64,000 nucleotides of DNA from Camellia lanceoleosa (lineage: Eukaryota > Streptophyta > Magnoliopsida > Ericales > Theaceae), in the NCBI GenBank assembly GCA_025200525.1, contig CM045758.1:59305649-59369648 (forward strand), written 5' to 3'. A program made the position numbers and the translations under genes. Every line of letters starts with the position of its first letter. Positions within the stretch are counted from its first letter, which is position 1. Shown here one piece after another: positions 23,426-34,188 of the stretch. The notes under the pieces were generated by a model that searched no databases, was not told where the DNA came from, and saw only the letters and a list, made by a program, of their open reading frames with translations.

Positions 23426-24060
23426 CTACTGCTTGTCAGCCTGATTCAGAGAGGCGCCGATCATGAAGAACTTTTCTAGGCTACCATCAATGTCAACTCT
23501 GTCTAAATCTTCCGTGGCCTTCTCATTTGGATGCCGCCCAACATCATCCAGGATCTCCCGATTCGGCACCTCAATGGAGTTTACTTGCAGTTCCTTTGGC
23601 GTCCTGGCGGCGAGGAGATAACATGCTTGTGCCGATTTCTGGGATCCGCGGATTTGCTCAATGCCGTGTTCTATTGGGAAACGTAGCAGTTGATGATAGG
23701 TGCTTGGGACGGCCAGCAAGGTATGCAACCACGATCGCCCCATGATGAGATTGTACGGCGATGGTAGCCTGACGACCAAGAATTCCACATCCACCGTTCT
23801 GGAACCTGCTCGAACGGATAAGCAGATCTTTCCCAATGGGTACTCTGGATTAGCATTGAAGCCGAATAGTGGATAAGGAGACGGAGTCAGGTCTGACTCA
23901 TCGAATCCAAGTTTGGTGAAGGTTTTATAATACATAACCTCCGAAGTACTGCCCTGGTCGATAAGAACGCGTTCGACGGTGAACTGGTTTACGCGTAGCT
24001 CACAACCAATGGATCGATGTGAGGGAGTGTTAGGCCGATCAAGTCAGAGTCGTCAAAGGT
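23426..24060 (-). pseudogene. pro: Tat aspartic protease, nested element
   Basis: The protease cleaves the Gag-Pol polyprotein. The active-site stretch RVLIDQGSTSEVMYYKTF is at about 23985-23930; Tat proteases commonly have DQGS or DGGS at this site. The flap and C-terminal motif MGRSWLHTLLAVPSTYHQ lie near 23745-23690. A frameshift near 24000 separates it from the preceding FDDSDLIGLTLPH, which also closes the gag of the element at 2378-4518. The tail up to 23426 is a linker into RT. Confidence 0.8.
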
Positions 24061-24640
24061 GATACTTGGCATTTCTCAGAGCCGCTTTGCGGGCGTGAGT
24101 TGCTATTGGGGATCTGGATGTGATTGGATCGCATGTACGGCCGGGGCTGCTGGCAGGCTGTATATCATGTGGATGGTGTCAAGCGGACGTGCATCCTTCA
24201 GAAGGGCAGGTGTTTTGATTGCACTCCTCCGGACGCATTGTTGGAGACGTTCGTCCTTTGCCAACTCCTCAAGATGATCTGTTGAGGCATAGCGGCTGTC
24301 AGTTTCTTGCTGTCGGGCTCGAGATCGTCGATCATCTGCCCTCGGGGATCGCACAGAAGCCTAGCGCACTATTTGTTTGGATTTTGCTATTTCTGAGGTT
24401 AGATTGCAACGAAGGCGTTCGTTCTCCGCGATGATGTTGTCCAACCTCTGTTTGGTTCACCTAGCTTGTGCCATGGTCGCTTGTATTGTCTTTTACGTTG
24501 GGTTTGAAGATGAGCAGAGGTCCAAGGCAAGTCTTACCGCGATGGTTTTTGGTCCAAGCGAGTTTGCGGGAGTGAGGTCATATCTCTGTGTGGTCTCGTC
24601 AGTGGCTATCAGAGGATCTTCAGTCACGCCTGCCATGGAT
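24041..24640 (-). pseudogene. gag: Tat gag with the central domain deleted
   Basis: Both ends of gag are present, but the capsid-like centre is missing. The downstream part STDHLEELAKDERLQQCVRR ... IHMIYSLPAAPAVHAIQSHPD (24290-24103) matches the post-zinc-knuckle part of the gag at 2378-4041. Upstream, 24355-24640 matches the gag start region 3720-4041. About 1 kb that includes the capsid domain and the zinc knuckle Cys residues is absent, with the join near 24300-24345. The element could move only if gag were supplied by another copy. Confidence 0.75.
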
Positions 24641-24651
24641 GTATTTGAGTA

Positions 24652-24669
24652 TTCCCACAGATGGTGCCA
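24652..24669 (-). other. Primer-binding site of the nested element
   Basis: The minus strand reads TGGCACCATCTGTGGGAA, two bases from the LTR edge at 24672. It is a near match to the widespread plant gypsy site TGGCGCCGTCTGTGGGAA. Confidence 0.75.
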
Positions 24670-24671
24670 AT

Positions 24672-25069
24672 TGTGGAAAAGTGGTTTGGAAATACTCTTC
24701 AGATCCTGGGAGACGCTAATGATCCTCAGCTAGTCACCTGAAAAGATACAAACACTCCAGTCGGGGGTGTCGGAATTAGCACTCCGATGGACAAGTCAGT
24801 TACTCAAGATAGCTTGTTTACTAAGTTAAGTGAAGTGATTCTTACATACCTTTCTAAATCTTTGGTTCTTGTATTTACACTTGTTTTTTGGGCCTCGGGG
24901 CCTGAGCCTACTTTTATCCCATTCCCCCTTTTGTTTATTCGGAGCTACTGACCCCCAGATATTCGGCCTTCCTAACGTATTCAGCATCCTAGTCACGCAA
25001 TATGAAGTCGAATAATATCTGATTTCTGGGGTACGCACCTTTCGACTCTTCTATTATTCAGCTCCCACA
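24672..25069 (-). mobile_element. 5' LTR of the nested Tat element
   Basis: It ends at 25069, directly before the second CATAC duplication (25070-25074). The TATA box that is intact in the other LTR reads TGTAAATA here (about 24872-24879), so this promoter copy is weakened. Confidence 0.9.
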
Positions 25070-25074
25070 CATAC
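25070..25074. repeat. Target-site duplication CATAC (right)
   Basis: Second copy of the 5-bp duplication that flanks the nested Tat element. Confidence 0.92.
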
Positions 25075-27828
25075 ATTCGTTGAATCGTTCTAATTCAAAC
25101 AACAAACCTTCATCCTTAGGCATTCATACAATTTATCAATTAAGCATTTAGACTCATGGCAAGCATGCTAGTCATGGTAATCACTCACACTTATGCAAGT
25201 ACGCTAAAGCGTTAAAAACTCACCTTGTACACCAAACTAATAAGATATGAGGCAAAAAAATGCATGTTCCTAACTATGCAAGAAGACTAAAGCAACACAT
25301 GCAATAATGCAATTAATAGGCTCGACTACTAATATGTTATTTGCAACAATTTGAGAGCATGTGTGTTAAAAATATATTCATCGAAGTATTGAAACAACAA
25401 TGCGGTTTGAATGATGCGCTGAGCCTCGGTGCATGTAATACCAGATGAATGAATGCAAGCATAAGGTATGCTAATTGAAACATGTCCCTAATCTAACCAT
25501 CAAAAGCGGATAAGTAAAAGGGAGAAAGACGTGGGGTTGGAAGACATACACCTTATTACATTACGCTCTCACGAAGGAGAGTCTGAATGAATAATCTAGC
25601 TAACCAAGTTAAGCTATGCTAATTAAGCTAATTATTACAAAACTTGAATAAATAGCTAAACTAATTAACTAATTAGTACAACATTTGAAATGAATAATTG
25701 ACTAACTATCTAAGCAAATGAATTGAGAATTTAATTAGGCTAAGCTAATTAAAAATTGCAATACCAACTAATTAGCTACAACTAAGTAGGCTAATTAAAT
25801 ATTACAACACAATTTATTCACAACTATGACAATAATACTAATGAAATAATTAATTGCATTTGATAAGGACATAATGGAAGAAGGATGAAGGTTGCATGCG
25901 CATCGCCTGAAAGCTACTATGTCTGCTCAGGCCATCTCTTTTTCACATTCAGTCACTGCCTTTGTTTCTGCAAAACTACACTGCTGGCCACACACCAAGG
26001 GCCGGCAGTGCATCACTGACAATCGGCCGGGTCTACAGATGACCGGCTGTGCATCAATTTGGTGCAAAGCTCTATTTCTGTGTTCTGAGGTGAAATCAGT
26101 GCAGATAGAGCATTTTCATGCTATGTTTGTCCTTCATTCCTTCACTGTTATAGGAAATCCTCGAGAGTAAGTTGGAATTGATTCCAAAACCATCAATGAG
26201 AGATGTGATTGCTTGATGATCTCGGATGCAATTTTGGACAAAAGTTGATAAAAAAATGCAAAGAATAGGACCACCCCTCCCTCTTGTCGTAGTATGAACT
26301 CAAAAAGGAAGGTTGCAACACTTCAAGAATCATCAAAATGTTATGAATTAGCGTGTGACAACTTTTGACACAAATAACTTCGCATAACGTCCGGCCAAGT
26401 TGAAGCAATTTTAAGCCTTTTTCTTTAAATGTGTTGATCCAAATTTTAAACCAATTTTATTAGGCCTTGCCATTCTTTACTCCATTTGTCCATAGTGATG
26501 TTAAAGTCCTCTAAACAAGAAGTGATGTCAAACAAGAGGTTCTTCTAAAGCATGATAGAAAGACCACACCGTTGGCAATGAATCTTTGGAAAGATTAAGC
26601 CATTAAGTGGGAACCTTTTTTACATGAGTCGAACAACCTCAATTGGTTGAAATCATTCTCAAGTATGAAAGAAATGAATGATGGATTGATTATTAAATTT
26701 AGACTCTCAAACATGGAAATGAGTAAAGAAAGCATAACAAGCAACAAGTATGCCAACTTATGAGATCACAAATGTACTAAACAATGCATGAACCAATTGA
26801 AAAGGCCTAGACAACCTCAAAATAGCCCTTAATACATGAAAATCAGAGGTAGAACATGCATGAAAAGAGCTTGGAAAGCTAAACAATAAAAATGAGAATT
26901 AAGGCTAGTAAACAAGGATAAGGAGGGGTGGCTAACCCCTCCACTTTTGAAGCTTTAAAACATGATTTTTAGACTTTCTAAACCTCTAAATATCAGTGTG
27001 AATATCAAAGGAAAAGAGTGGAAAAGAGAAGGTTTGAGTTACAAGTAAAGGTATAGAAAGAGAAAGCTCTCTCTACCCTTTTGGTAACCCTTCAAACGCA
27101 ACTCCAAACACTTCAAATGAGCTCAAAACAATCCAAAACAACAAGAACTATGAAGTAAGTAAAAGAACAGAAAGCAAGATAGAAGAAAACAACCTTATAC
27201 CTTTTAAAGGGTAAACTTGTCGTTGATGATTCAAACTTGGCTTCAACTCACTCTCAAGCTTGAATTATGATTTTCCAATATCACCCAAGGCTCTAGGATG
27301 ATCAAACAAGGTTGTGTATGGAAGATGGAGATGGTATAGACAAGCTAGGTTAGCTCAAAGCTTGCTTGCAATGGAAGAAAAAGGAGACAAGAGCTCTCAA
27401 GGTGTATATATGACTTCTAGAATTTCGTTCAACCCTCAAAACAATCCCAGAGCTTTGGTTTTGTAGAATTCGAGCTCAAAAGGTGACAAATATATTCATA
27501 AATGGACAGCTGGCGGCCTCCCTCCTAGAACGGTGTTTGTCGCCATTGAAGGTCGACCGACCATTCATAGCCACAGCCGGCCATCACTGATGCATGGCTG
27601 GGCCTTGATGGCCTCCCCTGTTTTTTGGGTTCAAACTCATCTTAGGGTGGGAAAAGGTCCAAAAATGACACTCACAGGTTCAAACAAGGTAAATGTTTGA
27701 AGATTTGAGGTTATTTCGGGAGCCTGATTGAATCCGAATCGCTGCGAATTTACAATTCAACTTTCATCATCTAGTGTATTAAATCAAGCGCCTAAGTCTT
27801 GCGAGCGGTCAAAAATGCAGTGTCTACA

Positions 27829-27845
27829 GTTGCCCTTCTTTAACA
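27829..27845 (-). other. Polypurine tract of the 42-kb element
   Basis: The minus strand reads TTAAAGAAGGGCAAC directly before TGTAGACAC of the 3' LTR. Confidence 0.65.
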
Positions 27846-27961
27846 GAGCTCAAAGTCATAAAATGACATGAGCGAATGTCAAAGCCCAGAGATGACTCAT
27901 TTTGACGAAGCAGCAAGACTTGGACAAGAAGGCAAGACATAAATAAATGGTTGTGCCCGCA

Positions 27962-28007
27962 GGCTACCGACATATCCCATTGTAAGGAATCAAACTAGCG
28001 TAGTTCT
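27962..28007. other. Conserved CTACG/CGTAG hairpin motif, copy near the 3' LTR
   Basis: GGCTACCGACATATCC ... GGAATCAAACTAGCGTAGTTC has short inverted arms. The same motif is at 8387-8427, at the same place in another element, and at 43307-43350, just past the end of pol. Function unknown. Confidence 0.6.
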
Positions 28008-28349
28008 GAGGCAAGATACAAATGATATGCATGATGCAAGAATATAACTTATGATCATGCAATGAGGCTGCGCAATGAAACATTTGAATGAAAATGCTAT
28101 GCAAAGAAATGCCATATTTAAACAAACCGAAACAAGGTATGACAATTCCAATCGTGAAAAAAAGTAAGTAAATAAACACGCCACGCGTGAGAAATATGAG
28201 CCAAACCACATTTCATGCAGAAAGGATGTAAGAGAATTACAGCTTAACTATGCAATGCACAGGAAAGGCGAAGAGCGACACAATCGTCGGGCACACCTGA
28301 GGTCTCAATCGAGATCCTAATGCGTTGCATGCGTGAGAAGGAAAAGGGT

Positions 28350-28887
28350 GGTGTGAACACAGGGATGCACCTAAATGTTTTTAACCGAAAGGGTCATGTG
28401 AACACTGGGACGCACCCGAATGTTTTTAACCGAAGGAGTGGTGTGAACACCGAGATGCACCCGAATGTTTTTAACCAAAGGGTTGGTATGAACACTGGAA
28501 TGCACCCGAATGTTTTAACCGAAGGAGTGGTGTGAACACCGGAAGGCACCTGAATGTTTTTAACCGAAGGGTTGGTGTGAACAACGGGATGCACTCGAAT
28601 GTTTTTAACCGAGGGGTTAGTGTGAACACCGGGATGCACCCGAATGTTTTTAACTAAAGGGGCAGTGTGAACACCGGGATGCACCTGAATGTTTTTAACC
28701 GAAGGGGTGGTGTGAACACCGGGACGCACCCGAATGTTTTTAACCAAAGGGTGGTGTGAACACCGGGATGCACTTGAATGTTTTTAACCGAAGGAGTGGT
28801 GTAAACATCGGGACACACCCGAATGCTTTTAACCAAAGAGGTGATGTGAACACCGGGATGCACCCGAATGTTTTTAACCGAAGGGGT
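28350..28887. repeat. Tandem array of 45-bp units
   Basis: About 12 units of 44-46 bp share GTGTGAACACCGGGATGCAC and CGAATGTTTTTAACCG. A degenerate version lies at 8880-8965 in the other Tat stub, so the array is a lineage feature of the 3' internal region. The multiple-of-three period keeps frames open on both strands, without evidence of a gene. Confidence 0.92.
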
Positions 28888-29498
28888 AATCCTAACGTGT
28901 TGCATGCAAGAGGAGGAAGGAGTGGAAGGATACGACCCAAAGGCTACAAATGATTTTACCTGGAACTCCTCTAAATAAACCGTACATACAATACCATGCA
29001 TTTCCAAGAAAGAAACCATACATACAATGGTGTGTGGTAAGAAATAATGAATGAATTACGAACTAAACATGACAAGTCATCAATGACCAAAACCATTTAA
29101 ACAAGATAAATCACAAAGTTAAACTAATGAAATAAAATCAATATAAATCAAATTATGCGCTCACGCAATGAAACAAAATGAAACAGATATCTTGCTCTGT
29201 CTCTTCATTTCCTTTGATCTCTTTGGTGATTTTGCCTTCATTCTTTGTTTTCTCCACTCTCTCTTTTCTTTCTTTTCTTCTTCTTCTTTTTTTAACACTC
29301 ATTTTTCTTGTTAACATACAACTCCTTACTACACTTAAATCAAAACCCACGATCAAAAACTCAAAATTAAAACCTGAAACTACAACTCAGAAATTAAAAT
29401 AATGATGAAATAAAATAAAATCCAGCAACACACACAAAACAAAACAAAACAAAAGAAGAAGAAAAAAAGAAAAAATAAAAAAACATAATTGAAATCAC
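28888..29498. other. Noncoding spacer before the antisense PMD gene
   Basis: This is AT-rich sequence with purine and pyrimidine runs (29228-29300) and A-rich tracts (29440-29480). No gene or known element is recognised. Confidence 0.5.
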
Positions 29499-29567
29499 CG
29501 AAGGCCGGTCGGCCTTCGACAGCAACAAGGGACAGTTTGGTAAAAGCCACACCCGTGGCTATTTAAA
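29499..29567 (+). promoter_or_regulatory. Putative promoter of the antisense PMD gene
   Basis: A perfect inverted repeat CGAAGGCCG-GT-CGGCCTTCG (29499-29518) lies about 40 bp before a TATA-like TATTTAAA (29560-29567). The ATG of the PMD gene follows at 29908, after a pyrimidine-rich leader. The palindrome resembles GGCC-rich modules upstream of several LTR TATA boxes here. Confidence 0.5.
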
Positions 29568-29907
29568 ACACAAAATAACTCTCACTTGGATCACAACCTA
29601 GGTCAAAAAACCCTCCCTTCCTCTCTAAACTTCCCTTCTCTCTAGATTTCCTCTTTTTCTTGAGTTTACCCAATAACCCTCACAAAAATTTCCTAAAACA
29701 ACTTGTCTTCCTCTTTATTTTGAACCGATTAAAAAATTGTTTTGGTTAAAGTTTGGGTTTTCTCTCACTTTTACCCACATTGCTCACATTTTCCTTCTAT
29801 CCCATTTTGATTTTCCACAATTTTTTCACTTTCTCTCTCTTAGGGTTTGGGATTTAGGATTTCACCTATTTTCACTTATCCCCTTCACTTTTTCTTCACC
29901 TTTTTTC

Positions 29908-32480
29908 ATGGCTAGTGATGAGGTCTCCATTCCGGAGCTTGCCATAGGTATTGGTGCTGCCCTTGGTGCAGACATAGAGGCAAAGGAAGCTGCTGTATTG
30001 CTTTTCTTTGCCGAGAGGCCTTTTGATGCGGCCACATACCAGCCACGTACACATGTGCCACCCCCTGGCGGTATCTTGAGATTCGAGGGCTTTATTCTAG
30101 GGTTGGATGAGGATACTCTATTGCGAGAACCCATGGAGCATATTCTGCCGACGCTTCCACGGTACACAACTTTTTCCCCCATTTTACTTTGGATACATGT
30201 TGAAAGTTGGCCTTGATGAAGAAACCACTTATCTCTGCTATACATATACTGATAAAACTTCCAATTGATAGGTGATCGCCAGGAGGATAGGCGGCTACAG
30301 CTCTATATCTGGCTCCCGACGTTGGTATGAGCGGCTTCCTGCAAAGGTCCGCACTTTGATAGATGCTACTAGCTTTGGGGCATTTTGCTCCAGGCTTATA
30401 CAGATGAGGGCCGAGTCTTGGCTTTACGGGGCCCTGGTAGAGAGATGGTGGGACACCACCAGCTCATTTGACTTTTCTTCTATCGAGGAGATGACACTGA
30501 CCCCTTATGACTTCTCGATGTTGACCGGTTTGCAAGTTGGGGTCGGCGGCCCAGTCCCTTTTGATCCAAATATGACTCAATGAAAAGATGCCGAACTCCA
30601 GCTTCTCGGGGCGATCCCATACACTACCAGCTACGGGATGGTGCACTATAGCTAGTTCTTGGAGCATTTCTTCGGCATATAGCTAGGCACTGCAGACGAG
30701 GTTGCTCAGTACACCTGTGGCTTCCTCATATATCTTCTCGGTACTACCCTGTTTGTAAACAGGGCAAATACCGTGGGATTATATATTCTAGGGGCACTAG
30801 TACACCTTCCTCGGGTGGCGGATTATGACTGGGGTGACATAGGTCTGGACACCCTATACTGCTACATGAGCTCTATTTCCCACCACAAGGCAGATTCACT
30901 CGGTGGCTACTGGAGGGTTTCAAAGGTACACCCTACACTCACCTTTTTGATATGCTTTAAATTTTGTTCACTGTTGCATTTCTTGCTTATCTAATCCATT
31001 TTCTAATGTCATATGTCTGCCTTTGGTTTGCAGCTTTGGGTCTACACATATTTTACTTCATTAGCCCCAGTCCCAGTGAGGCCAGTCGAGTTGTCTGTAC
31101 CTCGCTTTCGGTACTACAACTCGTAGTTCGAGTGATGTCGCTTTGTAGATCTCACCTTCCCATATTTCTACCGCTTCCTTGACACTATCACGGCAGATCA
31201 GGTATTGCACTGTTTCCTACACTATATAGTCACCCTTATACTGTTGTACTATTGTATTGTACCAAACTCATACTACACTGACTTCTGACACTGCATTAAT
31301 TTTGAAACCGTACTACCATTATGGCACCACATTGATATCTGACACTGCACTGATTTTCTCATACTACACTGATATCTGATGCTGCACTGATTTTCTCAGG
31401 TTGACTGGCATCCTTAAGTAGGCATTCCCCAAGTGTCGAGCGTAACCTACATCGTTGCCTGGCATGCTTCCACAATGAGGATCCTGTTTGAGGGCCCTTT
31501 TGGTCGAGCATACTACCTGGGAGAGAGATTCATCCGCTAGACGCGGGGCATTGCTAACCCTGATATTCCACATCCTCCTCCTACCGACATGAGGGTGGTA
31601 GATGATTTGTAGAACAGTCCTGAGCTAGACCTCTTGATGACAAGTGAGGACGGCAATCGTCACCATAAGCTCGGTGACTTTACGACTTTCTTACGCACTC
31701 GGGTGGTGGCGCCTCTTACTCCAGGCATGGCTCAAGCTGTGCCAGAGGTTGCTGCTACTCCTGCTGCTAGAGCTGGCGATGCACCTATTGGAGTTGTCCC
31801 TGCCACTGCTCCCATTCCTGGATTGCTTGTGATTCCCACCGAGATTATATACATGCGTCTAGATGGAGTGATCGAGAAGATCCCACTTGAGCCCATCGAG
31901 GAGAGGGACCGTAAACTTGTCTTTGCCCCGACCGTTGAGCAGGTACACTTTCTTCTTATGCTAGTCCATGTTGCACTTTAGCTTATTCTTAGCCATTACT
32001 ATTCACTGTTCAATTACTTCTATATGTTTTTCTCAGTTTCTGTTCTTTTGCAGATTCCCTGGGCGTACGGTGACGAGCTCCGTCGGACGATCGACTGACT
32101 ACTCATCATGGTACGGAGGAGGCAGATTGCCTTAGTCATCCACAGGATTGAGGTATATTATGTGTGTAGCCTATTGTCGTTGCCATACTGTACACTTATG
32201 ATCACTCTATCTGATATCTATTCTTTTCCAGCTTGAGCTAGTGCCTGCAGGACCTTCCACAGCCAGTAGGCGAAGATGGGGCCCAATGAGAGGCTGAGGA
32301 GGTGTCGATCAGGGAAGAGGTCGAGTGAGGCAATGCTCGTCTTCTGAGGAGTCTTTTGACGGATCCACGACCACGGAGGATGGAGGAGAGGGGATTGACT
32401 TACAGTCGAGCAGCCCTAGTGATGACAGCGATGCACCTCCACTACAGTCGAAGAGGAAGAGAGCGAGGATAGGCTACTGA
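29908..32480 (+). pseudogene. Antisense plant-mobile-domain (MAIN-like) gene, six exons
   Basis: Plant mobile domain proteins occur both as host genes (MAIN/MAIL) and inside transposons; the transposon forms have no proven function. Exons join in frame with GT-AG introns: 29908-30161, 30283-30925, 31034-31201, 31400-31942, 32054-32152 and 32232-32480. Visible motifs are MASDEVSIPEL, WLYGALVERWWDTTSSFDF, EEMTLTPYDFSMLTGLQVG, CGFLIYLLGTTLFVNRANTV, LGALVHLPRVADYDWG and LWVYTYFTSLAPVPV. A long linker and an Arg/Ser/acidic tail end KRKRARIGY. Exons 2-4 carry several in-frame TGA/TAG codons, so it is decayed. It runs opposite to the element's gag-pol. Coding and splice signals still agree, so it was once a real spliced gene. 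Confidence 0.85.
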
Positions 32481-32929
32481 TGACAATGATGATTTTGCTT
32501 TTATTTTTCTTTTGCTTTCGTTTTGTTATGTAGTTATAAAACTAGCTTCGGATAGACCTTTTGCTTTTCAAAAAATTTCTTTTGTTTTGGTTGTGTAAAA
32601 CAATAATCGGGGTTGGGCCTGTCAGTTATGAAAGACAAGTTTTGTTAAATGATTTCTTTGCACAATATGATGAACTGCATTACCCTTGCATTTGTAACCT
32701 TCGGAAATGTGAATGCTTTGGCCTTGAATTGATTCATGAATCGGATAATGACTTACAACCAGTCAAAACATAAAATACAACTCGATAATCGAAAAACTAA
32801 ATGAAAACAACTCAAAAAAGCTAACAAACACCTGGTACAAACAAAACAAAACTCAAAAGTACAATCGACGTCCATCCAAACACAGATCAACTTTCACTGC
32901 AACAAATCTGCACTAAGCTAGCACCAAGA
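32481..32929. other. Spacer between the two antisense genes
   Basis: No coding sequence is recognised. T-rich sequence after 32490 could serve as the 3' end of the PMD gene, but I see no clear AATAAA. Confidence 0.4.
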
Positions 32930-33048
32930 CCTGGTCGGGCTTCACTGATGCACGACCGGCTATCATTGATGCACGGCCAGCCATCAATGTGATGTCGGTC
33001 AGTGTTGTCCAGCTGTCATGCACAGTTTTATCCCAAACTCTATAAATG
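32930..33048 (+). promoter_or_regulatory. Putative promoter of the antisense DUF7745-like gene
   Basis: TATAAATGA at 33041-33049 lies about 60 bp before the ATG at 33106. Directly upstream, 32933-33005 holds repeats of ACTGATGCACGACCGG / ATTGATGCACGGCC, the same module found in the LTR at 54870-54905 upstream of its TATA box. Confidence 0.55.
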
Positions 33049-34183
33049 ACGCCCCTATGCTGCTTTTTTGGCAAACTCACAAGTCCTTGATATTTTGTTC
33101 TCAAAATGGAGATATTATTTGTCAACAGGCTTCGGGACTGGATAACCACTTTGGATGGCTCGGAAAAGGTGAATTTCTGTGGCTTCGACCTAAATGCCCT
33201 TTTTCCTTTGAGCCGCACTTCTCTTTGCTTTTCATTCCTTTATGCCGCAGCTAGATGCTGGAACCCAATCACACACGTCTTTAGCTTCAAGGGACAAGAA
33301 ATATGCCCGATAATTGAAGAATTTCAGGCGCTAATGGAATCTTGGCGGGATGAGGAAATCATACCTCAACCCCGCTTTGGCCATGTCCAGGCTTTGGGAC
33401 GAATGTGTGGGCTTACTATACACGAGGTTCAATCTTTGGTCCACAATGGAGAGCTGAATATTTCCAGTCTAATTCATCGATTTTCTGATGTTGGTGACAG
33501 AGGCGACCTTCTTTGGCCGGGTTTTAGGCAACATGCCCTTTGCTTGTGTATGCTGGCACACTTCCTTTTTGCCCCTTGTTTCAATGGGTCTAGCATTCGA
33601 CTAATTGAAGTGGCCCAAGGTTTGAAAGAGGGCAAAAGTTGCATTGGCTTGGTGTTGGCCAAGACTTTGATGGGTTTAGACGTCTTCCATCAGTGAGAGA
33701 CTACCAAATTCGCAGGGAGTCCACTACTCCTTCAGGTAATGTTCCCACCCTTTCTCATATATGTTCCTCGCATCACTCGACACTCTTGCTCTGTTTTTCT
33801 CTCAAAGCCATTTTCTCACTTTTCTCTCAACATACATCTCTATTTTCTTTAATCTCTCTTTTCTTTCATCCCTCCCCAGGTGTGGCTTATGGATAAGTTG
33901 AAGGTAGTGGATTCTTGCACTGCATACTCAGCTCAAGGATGCTTCTTTTGCCAACAGCTAGTGAGTTTCCCAAACGAGGGGTAGTGGTGCCACTGGATGT
34001 GCAACAAGTCTGCTGCTGACATTGCTTGGCATTGCCCCTGGCTTAATTTGACCGAAATGAGCTACAACATGACTCGGCAACCTGGCATACAGCTGATTGG
34101 CCTAATACACTGTGTGTTTTACTTTCCATTCAAGTTTAGACATCAGTTTGGTCATGACTAGACCTACCCAAAAGAGGGAGTAG

Positions 34184-34188
34184 AGTAC
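34184..34188. repeat. Target-site duplication AGTAC (left)
   Basis: AGTAC precedes the solo LTR and is repeated at 42640-42644. Removing the LTR and one copy restores an open reading frame. Confidence 0.92.

Larger units (their letters stand above)
13558..25069 (-). mobile_element. Nested 11.5-kb Tat element
   Basis: This is a complete minus-oriented element with LTRs of 403 bp (13558-13960) and 398 bp (24672-25069), flanked by CATAC. In element order: 5' LTR, PBS (24652-24669), a shortened gag, protease, RT-RNase H-archaeal RNase H, integrase, then tandem repeats and an antisense gene with a Transposase_28-like domain, polypurine tract and 3' LTR. The plan resembles the Grande/RIRE2/Retand type of Tat elements, which are known for antisense extra ORFs and tandem repeats near the 3' end. 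It inserted after the 42-kb element whose LTR it splits. Confidence 0.92.
12982..27828 (-). mobile_element. 3' LTR of the 42-kb element, split by a nested element
   Basis: The LTR parts are 12982-13557 and 25070-27828. They align end to end with 51815-55132: CGTAGCTCGACTTTTTT at 12982 with 51815, CTAAAGCGTTAAAAACTCACC at 25205 with 52520, and the end GGTCAAAAATG(C)(A)GTGTCTACA. The TATA box on the minus strand lies at about 27411-27417, with GGCCGGCC-rich sequence at 27540-27600 upstream of it. It has a PBS-like motif at 13177-13186, 195 bp from the end. This LTR and its partner have diverged visibly, so the insertion is not recent. Confidence 0.85.

Noticed and set aside
28350..28887. CRISPR-like array
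   Set aside because: Units are contiguous 45-bp tandem copies without unique spacers, and the DNA is from a plant nucleus.
28320..28953. Small repetitive proteins with 15-residue repeats on both strands
   Set aside because: The 45-bp tandem array keeps frames open by its period. There is no start context or conserved domain.
34165..34188. Polypurine tract marking 34189 as a 3' LTR of a plus-oriented element
   Set aside because: The purine run is the coding sequence of the DUF7745-like gene. The AGTAC duplication and the in-frame continuation at 42645 show a solo LTR.
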